In this document: in pieces, positions 1 to 6,804 of the stretch
Numbering within the stretch: the first letter of the stretch is position 1
Layout of the letters: each line of letters begins with the position of its first letter
NCBI GenBank assembly: GCA_045112425.1
Contig: JBGUHV010000080.1
Location: 1 to 8,661, forward strand
Reading direction: 5' to 3'
DNA length: 8,661 nucleotides
From: CAG-103 sp045112425
Lineage (GTDB): Bacteria; Bacillota; Clostridia; Oscillospirales; Oscillospiraceae
Notes under the pieces: model-generated
Databases searched by the model: none
The model's input: the letters and a program-made list of their open reading frames with translations, nothing else
Told to the model about the DNA's origin: nothing
Made by a program: the position numbers and the translations under genes

Positions 1-14
1 GTGAATGTAAAATT

Positions 15-283
15 GGGAAACACACGGCTTCGCGGGTCGGGGGTGTCGGTTTTCCCGGCAGCCCTTTTTTGGTTTCGTTCAATGTCCATGGGTGTTTGAA
101 CGAAGGGGCTGCACTGCGCAGAACGGTCTCGGCTTCAAAGCCCACAGGGCTTTGAATGTGAGCCCGTCCTGCTCCGCGAGCGGTATTTTTCGGTCCGAAA
201 CGAGTTCCGGGCGAAAAATGATTCGATTTTCTTCGCCTCTGCGGAGGCGAACTCTGCGAGGCAGGGACGGCATCTGTTTTTTT
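15..283. ncRNA. Large multi-hairpin structured element, copy 1 (candidate structured RNA)
   Basis: This gene-free stretch is packed with perfect or near-perfect stems: 15-25 with 43-56 (GGGAAA/TTTCCC plus ACAC/GTGT), GCAGCCC 58-64 with GGGCTGC 106-112, TTCGTTCAA 74-82 with TTGAACGAA 96-104, a 10-bp stem 134-143/147-156, and a closing stem 164-174/258-270 (11 pairs, two bulged G). The closing stem encloses hairpins 185-192/212-219 and 232-239/244-251. A run of seven T at 277-283 follows it, as expected for an intrinsic terminator if the plus strand is transcribed. A second copy of the 165-270 core lies at the other end of the window, with covarying stems. I recognise no tmRNA, RNase P, 6S or SRP signature, and no family name. 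Short open frames on both strands look incidental: they lack a ribosome binding site and are built from the stems. It could be a structured ncRNA, the leader or tail of a neighbour transcript, or a folded mobile repeat. Orientation is undecided. Confidence 0.45.
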
Positions 284-326
284 GTGTTGTTTTTCATTAA
301 AAAATGATGTATCCTAATATATTATG

Positions 327-376
327 TGTCATCCTGAGCGGAGCGCGTCAGCGCGGAGTCGAAGGATCCTGGCACC
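327..376 (+). repeat. Half copy of a dispersed TGTCATCCTGAGC-type repeat
   Basis: The unit begins TGTCATCCTGAGC, has a small internal GCGC...GCGC hairpin, and ends GTCGAAGGATCCTGGCA. It matches, with one mismatch in the first block and small differences in the second, the left arm of the palindromic element at 1479-1535. Elements of this sequence type are scattered in many gut Clostridia genomes (general knowledge, not searched). Here it sits between the upstream AT-rich stretch and the aroC ribosome binding site, so it would be part of the aroC leader. A short in-frame extension of aroC runs back into the repeat, but is not needed. Confidence 0.7.
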
Positions 377-422
377 GCAGCGAATCAGAACCAGCTGCCC
401 AACCTCCAAAAGGAGCGATTTC

Positions 423-1436
423 ATGAATACCTACGGACAATTCATCCGCGTGACCATCTTCGGCGAGAGCCACGGGCCGGGCATCGGCGTTGTGGTGGAC
501 GGCCTGCCGGCGGGGGAGAGCGTGGATCTCGAGGCCGTGCGCGTGCAGATGCGCCGCCGCGCCCCGGGCGGGGGAGACCTCACCACCCCGAGAAAAGAGA
601 CCGACGAGCCGCTGATCCTCTCCGGCCTCTATCACAACAAGACCACCGGCTCGCCGCTGACGGCCATCTTCCGGAACAGCGACCAGCACTCCTCGGACTA
701 TCACCCCGAGACGCCGCGCCCCAGCCACGCGGACTTTACGGCCTCGGTAAAGTTTCGCGGCAGCATGGATCTGCGCGGAGGCGGCCCCTTCAGCGGCCGC
801 CTCACGGCCTGCATGGTCTTTGCCGGCGCCGTCTGCCGCCAGATTCTTGAGCGCCGCGGCGTTTCCATCGCCGCGAGAGCCGTGCAGGTCGGCGCGGCGA
901 AGGGCAATGATCTCACCTTCGAGATGAAGCGCGAGATTCTCGACGCCCGCGCCGCCGGCGACAGCGTCGGCTCCGTGCTCGAGTGCCGCGCCGAGGGCGT
1001 GCCCGCCGGCGTCGGCGGTCTGCTCTTCGGCGGCATGGAGAGCCGCATCGCCGCCATGCTCTATGCCATCCCCGGCGTCAAGGGCGTGGAGTTCGGGCTC
1101 GGCTTCGGCTTTGCGGACAAGCACGGCTCCGAGGCAAACGATCCCTTCCGCCTGCAGGACGGAAAGGTCGTCTGCGAGACGAACCACGCCGGCGGCATCA
1201 ACGGCGGCATCACCAACGGCATGCCGCTCATCGTGCGCATGGCGCTGCGCCCCACGCCGAGCATCGCCGCCGAGCAGCGCACCGTGAACCTCCAGACCAT
1301 GGAGGAGACGCCCCTGCGCGTCCACGGCCGCCACGATCCCTGCCTCGCCCTGCGCGCCATTCCGGTCATGGAATCTGCCGTCGCCATCGCCCTGCTGGAT
1401 GCAATGATGGAGGCTGCAGCAGAGAGAAATGTGTAA
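423..1436 (+). CDS. aroC: Chorismate synthase
   Basis: Converts 5-enolpyruvylshikimate-3-phosphate to chorismate, the last step of the shikimate pathway, using reduced FMN; cytoplasmic homotetramer in known members. The 337-residue product carries the family signatures in order: GESHGPGIG (14-22, with the invariant His17), RPSHAD (99-104, the second conserved His at 102), GGGPFSGRLT (119-128, the clostridial form of the usual SxRET block), NHAGGINGGITNGMP (254-268), and GRHDPC (302-307) before a final helix. It is a little shorter than the 350-390 residues of many homologues, but begins and ends where the family does. The ATG at 423 is preferred because AGGAG lies at 411-415 and MNTYGQ is the usual N-terminus. 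The frame stays open back to 324, but that part translates the repeat. No other aro genes are nearby. No clear terminator follows; the palindromic repeat 1458-1643 may end transcription. Confidence 0.97.
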   Translation: MNTYGQFIRVTIFGESHGPGIGVVVDGLPAGESVDLEAVRVQMRRRAPGGGDLTTPRKETDEPLILSGLYHNKTTGSPLTAIFRNSDQHSSDYHPETPRPSHADFTASVKFRGSMDLRGGGPFSGRLTACMVFAGAVCRQILERRGVSIAARAVQVGAAKGNDLTFEMKREILDARAAGDSVGSVLECRAEGVPAGVGGLLFGGMESRIAAMLYAIPGVKGVEFGLGFGFADKHGSEANDPFRLQDGKVVCETNHAGGINGGITNGMPLIVRMALRPTPSIAAEQRTVNLQTMEETPLRVHGRHDPCLALRAIPVMESAVAIALLDAMMEAAAERNV

Positions 1437-1457
1437 TGATAGAGCAAATTAGGAATT

Positions 1458-1643
1458 AGGAGTTAGGAGTGATCCGGTTTTGTCATGCTGAGCGAAGCAC
1501 GAAGTGCTGTAGTCGAAGCATCTTGGCAGAGCAGCAGGACAGACGCTGGGAGTTCTCTTTTGCTGCGCTGCCAAGATCCTTCGACAAGCTCAGGATGACA
1601 AAGCGGCTCCTGCGCCCCAACTACCTGTCAACTCCTAACTCCT
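1458..1643. repeat. Palindromic MITE-like intergenic repeat
   Basis: Two nested inverted repeats fill the aroC-membrane protein gap. The outer arms AGGAGTTAGGAGT (1458-1470) and ACTCCTAACTCCT (1631-1643) are a perfect 13-bp inverted pair. The inner arms run 1479-1535 and 1561-1602: both read TTTGTCATsCTGAGC, then GTCGAAGsATCTTGGCAG, then GCAGCA when compared as reverse complements. The left arm carries an extra piece of about 17 nt, itself a hairpin (AGCAC-GAA-GTGCT). The layout is that of a non-coding miniature element or a large transcribed hairpin. No transposase is present. It begins 22 nt after the aroC stop and ends 19 nt before the AGGAG of the next gene. A short frame across it is taken to be incidental. 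Confidence 0.75.
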
Positions 1644-1677
1644 CACTTCTACCTATTCTGAAAGGAGCAAACTTTCC

Positions 1678-2514
1678 ATGAAAACCAACGATCCCATCCG
1701 GGTCAAAAAAGCCTGGATCCGTCTCGTCGCCGCGCTTGTGGCGGCGGTGGCGCTGCTTGTTGTCAGCAACTTCGGCGTCTTCAAAATGCTCGGCACGCCG
1801 AAGAGCCTCATGGCTGACGCCGCCTCCACTCTGCCTGTCGAGGGCTCCGCCGAGGAGGAAGCGCCTTCCGGCGCGCAGCCCGGCGACTTTGTGGAGCACG
1901 AGGTCTATCTTATTCTCAAAAACTTCGCCGAGGGCACCCGCGGCGGCACTGTGCTCGAGCGCTATGCCGTCGTGCCGGTGGACGGCAAGCTGGTCACGTT
2001 CCGCTTCCCGCAGCGCTGGCTCGAGTCTGAGCAGGGCATCGTCGACGCCACGCAGGATCTCTTAAACGGCGTTGCGCAGTACATTGATAAGTACATCGTC
2101 GTGCGCGGCACGGTGCAGACCCTGCCCGAGGACGTCTCCGGCGAGCTCTACAGCTGGTTTGCCGATAACCAGGAGTGGCTCTCCCAGTCCGGGCTCATCC
2201 CGCCCGATCAGGACGCCGCCTTCGTGCTCTCCGACCAGATGGTCTCGGTTGATACCGTCGGCAAGCTCCCGTTTGCCGCCGTCATCGGCCTCACGGTCGC
2301 CGCCGGCCTTTGCCTGCTCTATGCGCTCTATGAGCTCATCCGCATCCTCGCGAAGGGCTATGCCGTGAAGCGGCCCGAGCCGGAAGCCGCCGAAGCGCCG
2401 GAGGACGGCATCGAGGTGGAGATCACCGAGTCCGACCCCGAGACCGGCGAGGATGTCACCGATCTCGAGGTGGAAATCGTCGAGGAGGAGACAGCACCCG
2501 ATGCCGAAGCTTGA
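1678..2514 (+). CDS. Uncharacterised membrane protein with two helices and an acidic tail
   Basis: I do not recognise a named family with certainty. The 278-residue product has a basic N-terminus (RVKKAWIR, 8-15), a hydrophobic helix at about 14-36, and an extracytoplasmic region of about 160 residues (37-196) with mixed alpha/beta character and the segment YVVRG-like YIVVRGTV (139-146). A second helix follows at about 197-224, then a strongly acidic tail (233-278) rich in Glu and Asp. Positive-inside reasoning puts both termini in the cytoplasm. The ATG at 1678 has AGGAG at 1663-1667. The last 14 nt overlap the following methyltransferase gene, and that gene's ribosome binding site (GAGGAGGAG, 2482-2490) lies inside this reading frame, so the two are probably co-transcribed and translationally coupled. 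Oscillospiraceae carry DUF6709-like proteins of similar layout; that match is a guess. Confidence 0.8.
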   Translation: MKTNDPIRVKKAWIRLVAALVAAVALLVVSNFGVFKMLGTPKSLMADAASTLPVEGSAEEEAPSGAQPGDFVEHEVYLILKNFAEGTRGGTVLERYAVVPVDGKLVTFRFPQRWLESEQGIVDATQDLLNGVAQYIDKYIVVRGTVQTLPEDVSGELYSWFADNQEWLSQSGLIPPDQDAAFVLSDQMVSVDTVGKLPFAAVIGLTVAAGLCLLYALYELIRILAKGYAVKRPEPEAAEAPEDGIEVEITESDPETGEDVTDLEVEIVEEETAPDAEA

Positions 2515-3616
2515 ACTCTGCGCGCCGTGCCTCTTCGGGCTCGAGGGTCCGGTGGGCAATGAGCTGCGCCACATGGGCGTTGAGAACGTCCGCCCGGAGA
2601 ACGGCCGCGTCCGCTTCTCCGGCGATGAGAGCGCCGTTGCCCGTGTCAATCTCCGCTCCCGCTTCGCCGAGCGCGTGCTCATCGAGATCGGCCGCTTCGA
2701 GGCCAGGACCTTCGACGAGCTCTTCGAGGGTACCCGCGCCCTCCCGTGGGAGCGCTTCATCCCGAAAAACGGCGCCTTCCCCGTCAAGGGCTACAGCTTA
2801 AACAGCGCGCTCCACTCCGTTCCGGACTGCCAGAAGATCATCAAAAAGGCCGTCGTCACACGCCTCGGAGGGCGCTATCGCCTGAACTGGCTGCCGGAGG
2901 ACGGCGAGAAATACCAGATCCAGTTTTCCATCATGCAGGACGAGGCCGTCTTATATCTCGACACGACCGGCACCGGCCTGCACAAGCGCGGCTACCGTCC
3001 GGCGCACGTCGCGGCGCCCCTGCGCGAGACGCTCGCCGCCGCCTGCGTGGACGTCGCGGGCTATCGGGGCAGGGGAGACTTCTGCGATCCCTTCTGCGGC
3101 AGCGGCACGATTGCCATCGAGGCCGCCTTGGCCGCCAAAAACCGCGCCCCCGGTTTGATGCGCGCCTTTTCCGCCGAGCAGTGGGGCGTCCTCCCGAGGG
3201 AAATCTGGACGGCCGAGCGCGAGAACGCCCGCAGCCGGGAATTCAACGGCGACTATCACATCTTCGCCTCCGATATCGACCCCAGGGCCGTCGCCATGGC
3301 GCGGCAGAACGCCCAGCGCGCCGGCGTCGCGGACTTGATCGACTTCTCCGTCGCGGACGCGGCGGCGTTTGACCGCCGAACCGAGCGCGGCGTCATCGTT
3401 ACAAATCCGCCCTACGGCGAGCGCATGCTTGAGAAGAAGGAGGCCGAGGCGCTCTATGCCGCCTTCGGCAAGGCCTACGCCGCGCAGGCGCACTGGAGCC
3501 TCTATCTCATCTGCTCTCACCCCGAGTTCGAGACCGCCTTCGGCCAGAAGGCCGATAAAAAACGCAAGCTCTATAACGGCATGATCCGCTGCGACCTGTT
3601 CCAGTACCGCCGTTAG
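2501..3616 (+). CDS. THUMP-domain class I RNA methyltransferase (RlmL/YpsC family)
   Basis: Predicted S-adenosylmethionine-dependent N2-guanine methyltransferase acting on 23S rRNA, by analogy with the N-terminal half of E. coli RlmKL (G2445) and B. subtilis YpsC. In the 371-residue product, a ferredoxin-like/THUMP part covers about 1-160 and is followed by the linker HKRGYR (161-166) typical of the family. The Rossmann methyltransferase shows DPFCGSGT (196-203, motif I, cofactor loop), DIDP (258-261, acidic ribose contact), and NPPYGER (302-308, motif IV, target base amine). Length fits single-domain RlmL proteins. The ATG at 2501 is chosen over an in-frame upstream start at 2453 because GAGGAGGAG sits at 2482-2490 and the family N-terminus begins with MPKLEL-type residues. 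It overlaps the preceding gene by 14 nt. No clear terminator lies between it and the regulator. Exact rRNA position is inferred, not seen. Confidence 0.93.
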   Translation: MPKLELCAPCLFGLEGPVGNELRHMGVENVRPENGRVRFSGDESAVARVNLRSRFAERVLIEIGRFEARTFDELFEGTRALPWERFIPKNGAFPVKGYSLNSALHSVPDCQKIIKKAVVTRLGGRYRLNWLPEDGEKYQIQFSIMQDEAVLYLDTTGTGLHKRGYRPAHVAAPLRETLAAACVDVAGYRGRGDFCDPFCGSGTIAIEAALAAKNRAPGLMRAFSAEQWGVLPREIWTAERENARSREFNGDYHIFASDIDPRAVAMARQNAQRAGVADLIDFSVADAAAFDRRTERGVIVTNPPYGERMLEKKEAEALYAAFGKAYAAQAHWSLYLICSHPEFETAFGQKADKKRKLYNGMIRCDLFQYRR

Positions 3617-3720
3617 AACATCCCGTTTGCGTCCGATCCGGATCGACTGCTCCTCTCGGATTTCCGTCAGAACAGAGAATAGGAAAAACACAATTTCCGC
3701 CGCACGAAAGCGAGGCTCTC

Positions 3721-4470
3721 ATGCATCAGGAACAGCTCAAAATCCTCAAGGCTCAAAATCCCTTTGCCGCGTTGCACGATCTGATCAGCGATCTCATCAT
3801 GCAGGACATCATTTCGTTTCGCATTGCGCCGGGCACCCGCCTGGTGGAAAGCGCCCTTGCCGAGAGCTTCGGCGTCAGCCGCTCGCCCGTGCGCGCCGCG
3901 TTCGAGAAGCTGTTTCAAAAGGGATATCTCTATCAGACCGACCGGCACTTCTACGTCAAGGAGTTTTCCGCCAAGGAGTACCGCGATCTGAGCGACCTGT
4001 CGCGTATGATTGAGCCGTATGCCGCCGGCGAGGCCGCGCTCAAGCTCACCGACGCCCAGCTTCGGGAGCTCTATGATATGGCCTATGAGCTGCAGCGGCT
4101 GTATCATCTCGCCACGAGCGAGACGATTTCGGACAAGTTCATGCCCGTGATGGATATGGAATACCAGTTCCATACTCTGCTTGTGAACGCCGCCGGAAAC
4201 GACGTGATCTCGCGCATCTATGAGGAGTATAAATACCGCATCCTCTACTATCGCAGCTACATTCTCAAAAACCCGCCGGAGGACGTGCTGGACATTCTCG
4301 CCAAAGACCACATCCTCATCTGCGACACGCTCAAATTCCGCGATCCGGACATGGCCATCGCCGTGGTCAAGCGGCATCTGTCGGTGTCCAAGCTCGTCAT
4401 CCAGCACAGCCGGATTCTGGAATCCGGCTGGGGCAGCGAGGAGGATATCACCGACCGCAAAATGAGCTGA
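3721..4470 (+). CDS. GntR-family transcriptional regulator, FadR/FCD type
   Basis: DNA-binding, ligand-responsive regulator of 249 residues. The N-terminal winged helix-turn-helix covers about 13-80: an IAPGTRLVESALAESFGVSR stretch (35-54) then SPVRAAFEKL (55-64), matching the GntR recognition-helix pattern. The FCD effector domain follows (about 85-225), all helical, with Asp145, His151, His197 and His219 placed like the metal/carboxylate ligand residues of FCD proteins. FCD regulators commonly sense small carboxylates and control neighbouring genes; LldR, the lactate regulator, is of this type. Its position just upstream of a lactate-type permease and a LarA homologue suggests it controls them. 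The start at 3721 has a weak GAGG at 3712-3715. It is separated from the next gene by its own terminator, so it is transcribed independently of the permease operon or only partly linked to it. Confidence 0.94.
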   Translation: MHQEQLKILKAQNPFAALHDLISDLIMQDIISFRIAPGTRLVESALAESFGVSRSPVRAAFEKLFQKGYLYQTDRHFYVKEFSAKEYRDLSDLSRMIEPYAAGEAALKLTDAQLRELYDMAYELQRLYHLATSETISDKFMPVMDMEYQFHTLLVNAAGNDVISRIYEEYKYRILYYRSYILKNPPEDVLDILAKDHILICDTLKFRDPDMAIAVVKRHLSVSKLVIQHSRILESGWGSEEDITDRKMS

Positions 4471-4506
4471 ATGTCAAAAATTGCGATTAATATAACGACA
4501 ATCCTT

Positions 4507-4608
4507 GCACAAAATGTCCATTTTCGGAAGTGCGTTGCACAAAAAATGAGACAATTTCTGGTTCAGCCTGCCGTAAAACTGCGGCAGGCTTTATTTTTTA
4601 GCACAAAA
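4507..4608. promoter_or_regulatory. Three GCACAAAA direct repeats, candidate operators
   Basis: The octamer GCACAAAA occurs three times in the regulator-operon gap: 4507-4514, 4537-4544 and 4601-4608. The first two are preceded by TT and are exactly 30 bp apart; the third abuts the -35 hexamer at 4610. A small palindrome AAAATG-TC-CATTTT (4511-4524) overlaps the first copy. The spacing (30 and 64 bp, about three and six helical turns) would place them on one DNA face. The natural candidate protein is the adjacent GntR regulator, but the sites do not resemble the classical TGGTnnnACCA FadR operator, so this is inference. Confidence 0.35.
4565..4599 (+). terminator. Intrinsic terminator after the GntR gene
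   Basis: Perfect 9-bp stem AGCCTGCCG (4565-4573) with CGGCAGGCT (4582-4590), 8-nt loop, followed by TTATTTTTT. It lies 95 nt after the regulator stop and just ahead of the next promoter, insulating the two units. Confidence 0.9.
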
Positions 4609-4609
4609 T

Positions 4610-4639
4610 TTGACGCATTTTTCCTGAGAATGCTAATAT
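4610..4639 (+). promoter_or_regulatory. Sigma-A type promoter of the KTR-permease-LarA unit
   Basis: TTGACG (-35, 4610-4615), 18-bp spacer, TAATAT (-10, 4634-4639) preceded by an extended -10 TGC (4631-4633). A start near 4646 would give a 30-nt leader before the KTR gene. It directly follows the regulator's terminator and touches the third GCACAAAA repeat, so repression at this site would be simple. Confidence 0.75.
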
Positions 4640-4675
4640 CAGGATGAACCTTTTAATGGAAAGGGGGTACGCTGT

Positions 4676-4864
4676 TTGTTGAGCGCGGACGCCTGCACAC
4701 CGCTTCAGGTTCGGGAGGGGAGAGCCATATGCCCTGCCTGCGGCGGACGAACACAGGTTGTCATTCAGTCAGATACCGTTCTGATCAATTTCCCGCTTTT
4801 CTGTAAAAAGTGTAAAAAAACCACGCTTGTGGAATACGGACAGAGCCTGAGCCGAAGAGCCTGA
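4676..4864 (+). CDS. Small cysteine-rich KTR-type zinc-ribbon protein
   Basis: The 62-residue product has two CxxC knuckles, CPAC (19-22) and CKKC (43-46), and the segment INFPLFCKKCKKTTLV (37-52). This matches from memory the small 'cysteine-rich KTR' proteins often found on Tn916-like and other conjugative elements of Firmicutes, whose biochemical role is unknown. Zinc binding by the four Cys is inferred. The start is a TTG (4676, with a second TTG next to it) behind AAGGGGG (4661-4667). Known relatives usually begin only a few residues before the first CPxC; here 18 residues precede Cys19, and a second good ribosome binding site (GGGAGGGGAG, 4714-4723) lies immediately before an in-frame ATA (Ile18), whose overlapping ATG (4729) is out of frame. 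The N-terminus is therefore uncertain. It is the first gene after the promoter at 4610, ahead of the permease. No other mobile-element genes are visible. Confidence 0.75.
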   Translation: MLSADACTPLQVREGRAICPACGGRTQVVIQSDTVLINFPLFCKKCKKTTLVEYGQSLSRRA

Positions 4865-4947
4865 GCCACCGATGCGCGCTGCGCATGAGAGGTGACTTGG
4901 GCTGTTTTTTTTACAGAAAAGCCCGGAGCGCGGGAGAGAGGCCCGCG
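4864..4947 (+). promoter_or_regulatory. Structured leader between KTR gene and permease, possible attenuator
   Basis: Fold A: ATGCGC (4872-4877) with GCGCAT (4881-4886), extended by ACC/GGT (4868-4870, 4891-4893) and AGCC/GGCT (4864-4867, 4900-4903), followed by eight T (4905-4912), looks like an imperfect terminator. Fold B: GGGCTGT (4899-4905) with ACA (4913-4915) and AGCCC (4920-4924) uses the same GGGCT and the T run, so A and B exclude each other. A third hairpin CGCGGG/CCCGCG (4929-4934, 4942-4947) follows, and the permease ribosome binding site AGGAGAG is at 4974-4980. Attenuation is an inference from the mutually exclusive pairings. Fold A has a 6-nt bulge, so it may only be weak. Confidence 0.35.
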
Positions 4948-4989
4948 TGAAATCCCCGAGACTATAAAAAGTTAGGAGAGAGTCAAAAC

Positions 4990-6789
4990 ATGGCCAACAA
5001 TAATCTGGACAAGCCGGCAGTGAGCCGCAATTATGTATGGTTCATGCTGGTCACGCTGCTGATCTTTGCAGTGGCGTTCGCTCTGCTGCTGGGCGGCATC
5101 AGCGGCACCAATTTTCAGGAGCACGGCGCCCTGATTCAGGTCGTCACGTTCTTCCTCGCGTTTATGCCCATCCTGCTCGTTCTCATCGGTATGCTCGGCT
5201 TCGATCTCTCGGCGCTGAAGGTCGCCCCGTTTGCGTTCCTGCTCGCCGTCCTGCTGAGCTACACGTTCTTTGCCAACATGGAGCACGGTCCTGTGGACCT
5301 CGCCCGCGCCATCTGGGCGCAGACCTGGAGCGGCATCGTCTCCTCGTTCTACATCGTCGGCCTGATCCTGTTCTCGTTTCTCATTCTGGACTTGATGCAG
5401 ACCTCCGGCGCCATGGATATCGTCAAGAGCAAGCTGGCCGCCATCTCCGGCGGTGACCGCCGCGTGCAGCTGATTATCATCGGCCTGTTCGTCCCCATCT
5501 TCATGGAGGGCGCCGCCGGTGCCGGCACGCCCGCCGCCATCGCCGCCCCCTTCCTCGTCGGCCTGGGCTTTGATCCCGTGGTCGCCGTCGTCGCGGCGCT
5601 CATGTCCGACGGCGTGTGCACCTCCTTCGGCGGCTCCGGCCTGACCACCATGTCCGGCGGCGCGGATCTGGTCTCCGCCGGCGTGTCCAACACCGACCTC
5701 AACTTTGCGGCGGCCGGCGTGTTCCACATGATCGGCATCCTCGTCATGCCGTTCCTGCTCATCATCTTTGCCTATGGCTTCAAGGGCTTCAAGGGCAAGG
5801 GCATCGTGGGCTACTGCCTGTACAGCGGCGTCATCGGCGCTGCGCTGATGCTCATCTTCTCCAACTTCGTCGGCGGCTTCGTCACCGATATGGGCACCGG
5901 CCTCATCGGCATCATCTTCGCCATCCTCGGCCTCAAGATCTTCAAGATCGAAACGCCGAAGGAGCTCTATGCCGAGCCTCCGAAGATCGAGGGCAAGCCG
6001 AAGTATTCCTTCGTGCGCGCGCTGAGCCCCTATATCTTCGTGCTGCTCATTCTCCCCATCACGCTCACCATCTCCAAGTACATCATGGTCTCCAATCCCG
6101 ACGGCAGCCAGATCCCCCTGTGGAACTGGGTGGTCGGCAAGGTCACCTATAACGGATGGATCGACCTGCTGCTCTTCCTCTGCTCGCTGCTGAGCATCAT
6201 CACCCTGCGCTACGGCTTCGCCAACTACTGGAAGGCCTTCTGGCGCGCGCTCAAGAAGGTCATCCCTGTCTTCATCATCATGGCGTCCCTCTATTCCGTC
6301 GCCAACATCATGAAGATCCCCTTCATCTCCGAGGTGAAGGACGCCGCCGGCACCGTCACCCGCGAGAGCCTGTCGATGATCAAGCTGCTTGCGCAGGATA
6401 TCGCCGCCGTCACCGGCCCGCTCTATCCCGCCGGCGCAGTTCTCATCGGCGCGGTCGGCGCCTTCATCACCGGCACGAACCTCGGCGCCAACCAGCTCTT
6501 TGCCACCATGCACATGCACGCGGCTGACATTCTCGGCATCAACAAGATCATGACCTTCGCGGCCTCCAACGGCGGCGGCTCGCTCGGCAACATGATCTGC
6601 CCGAACAATGTCACAGCGGCCTGCGCCACCGTCGGCATCACCGGTCAGGAGAACAGGGTCATGAAGCGCGTGGTCATCATGTTCCTCATCACCTTCCTGC
6701 TCTACGCGGTGCTGAGTATGCTTTTCGTCTATGTGATCTTCCCGAACGTCTCCGCGGAGATGACCAACGTCTTTGCCCGCATGGGCTGA
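4990..6789 (+). CDS. lctP: LctP-family lactate/2-hydroxyacid permease
   Basis: Polytopic inner-membrane carrier of 599 residues (family members are about 530-600), expected to import L- or D-lactate or glycolate with protons (lactate permease family, TC 2.A.14). The family core is plain: EGAAGAGTPAAIAAPFLVGL (173-192), the second repeat-like signature GAFITGTNLGANQLF (490-504), and the C-terminal NGGGSLGNMICPNNVTAA (527-544), which correspond to the EGAAGFGTP and GSNTSSNVLF regions of LctP/GlcA. At least twelve hydrophobic spans are visible (for example 16-36, 52-70, 78-95, 115-136, 158-172, 243-263, 283-317, 342-362, 390-407, 424-440, 480-497, 560-585). ATG 4990 has AGGAGAG at 4974-4980. It is followed after 56 nt by the LarA-like gene, forming a transport-plus-racemase pair under the upstream FCD regulator. 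The signature residues differ somewhat from classical LctP (GAGTP for GFGTP), so the exact substrate is unsure. Confidence 0.9.
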   Translation: MANNNLDKPAVSRNYVWFMLVTLLIFAVAFALLLGGISGTNFQEHGALIQVVTFFLAFMPILLVLIGMLGFDLSALKVAPFAFLLAVLLSYTFFANMEHGPVDLARAIWAQTWSGIVSSFYIVGLILFSFLILDLMQTSGAMDIVKSKLAAISGGDRRVQLIIIGLFVPIFMEGAAGAGTPAAIAAPFLVGLGFDPVVAVVAALMSDGVCTSFGGSGLTTMSGGADLVSAGVSNTDLNFAAAGVFHMIGILVMPFLLIIFAYGFKGFKGKGIVGYCLYSGVIGAALMLIFSNFVGGFVTDMGTGLIGIIFAILGLKIFKIETPKELYAEPPKIEGKPKYSFVRALSPYIFVLLILPITLTISKYIMVSNPDGSQIPLWNWVVGKVTYNGWIDLLLFLCSLLSIITLRYGFANYWKAFWRALKKVIPVFIIMASLYSVANIMKIPFISEVKDAAGTVTRESLSMIKLLAQDIAAVTGPLYPAGAVLIGAVGAFITGTNLGANQLFATMHMHAADILGINKIMTFAASNGGGSLGNMICPNNVTAACATVGITGQENRVMKRVVIMFLITFLLYAVLSMLFVYVIFPNVSAEMTNVFARMG

Positions 6790-6804
6790 GTGAAACCAAA
6801 TGAA

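Noticed and set aside
79..307. Two overlapping short frames of about 71 codons on opposite strands
   Set aside because: They run across the structured element's stems, have no ribosome binding sites, and have low-quality Arg-rich translations.
324..422. N-terminal extension of aroC by 33 codons
   Set aside because: It translates the dispersed repeat, lacks a ribosome binding site, and the family N-terminus MNTYGQ follows a good AGGAG at 411-415.
348..1334. Long minus-strand frame of 328 codons opposite aroC
   Set aside because: Antisense shadow with His/Ala/Gly-rich composition; aroC motifs on the plus strand are decisive.
3634..3645. CGATCCGGATCG palindrome between methyltransferase and regulator genes
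   Set aside because: No T run and no nearby promoter that I could define, so neither terminator nor operator can be supported.
4972..6519. Long minus-strand open frame of 515 codons opposite the permease
   Set aside because: Composition is Asp/Glu/His/Gly/Arg-rich as expected from the antisense of GC-rich codons; no ribosome binding site and no domain. The plus strand is a clear LctP protein.
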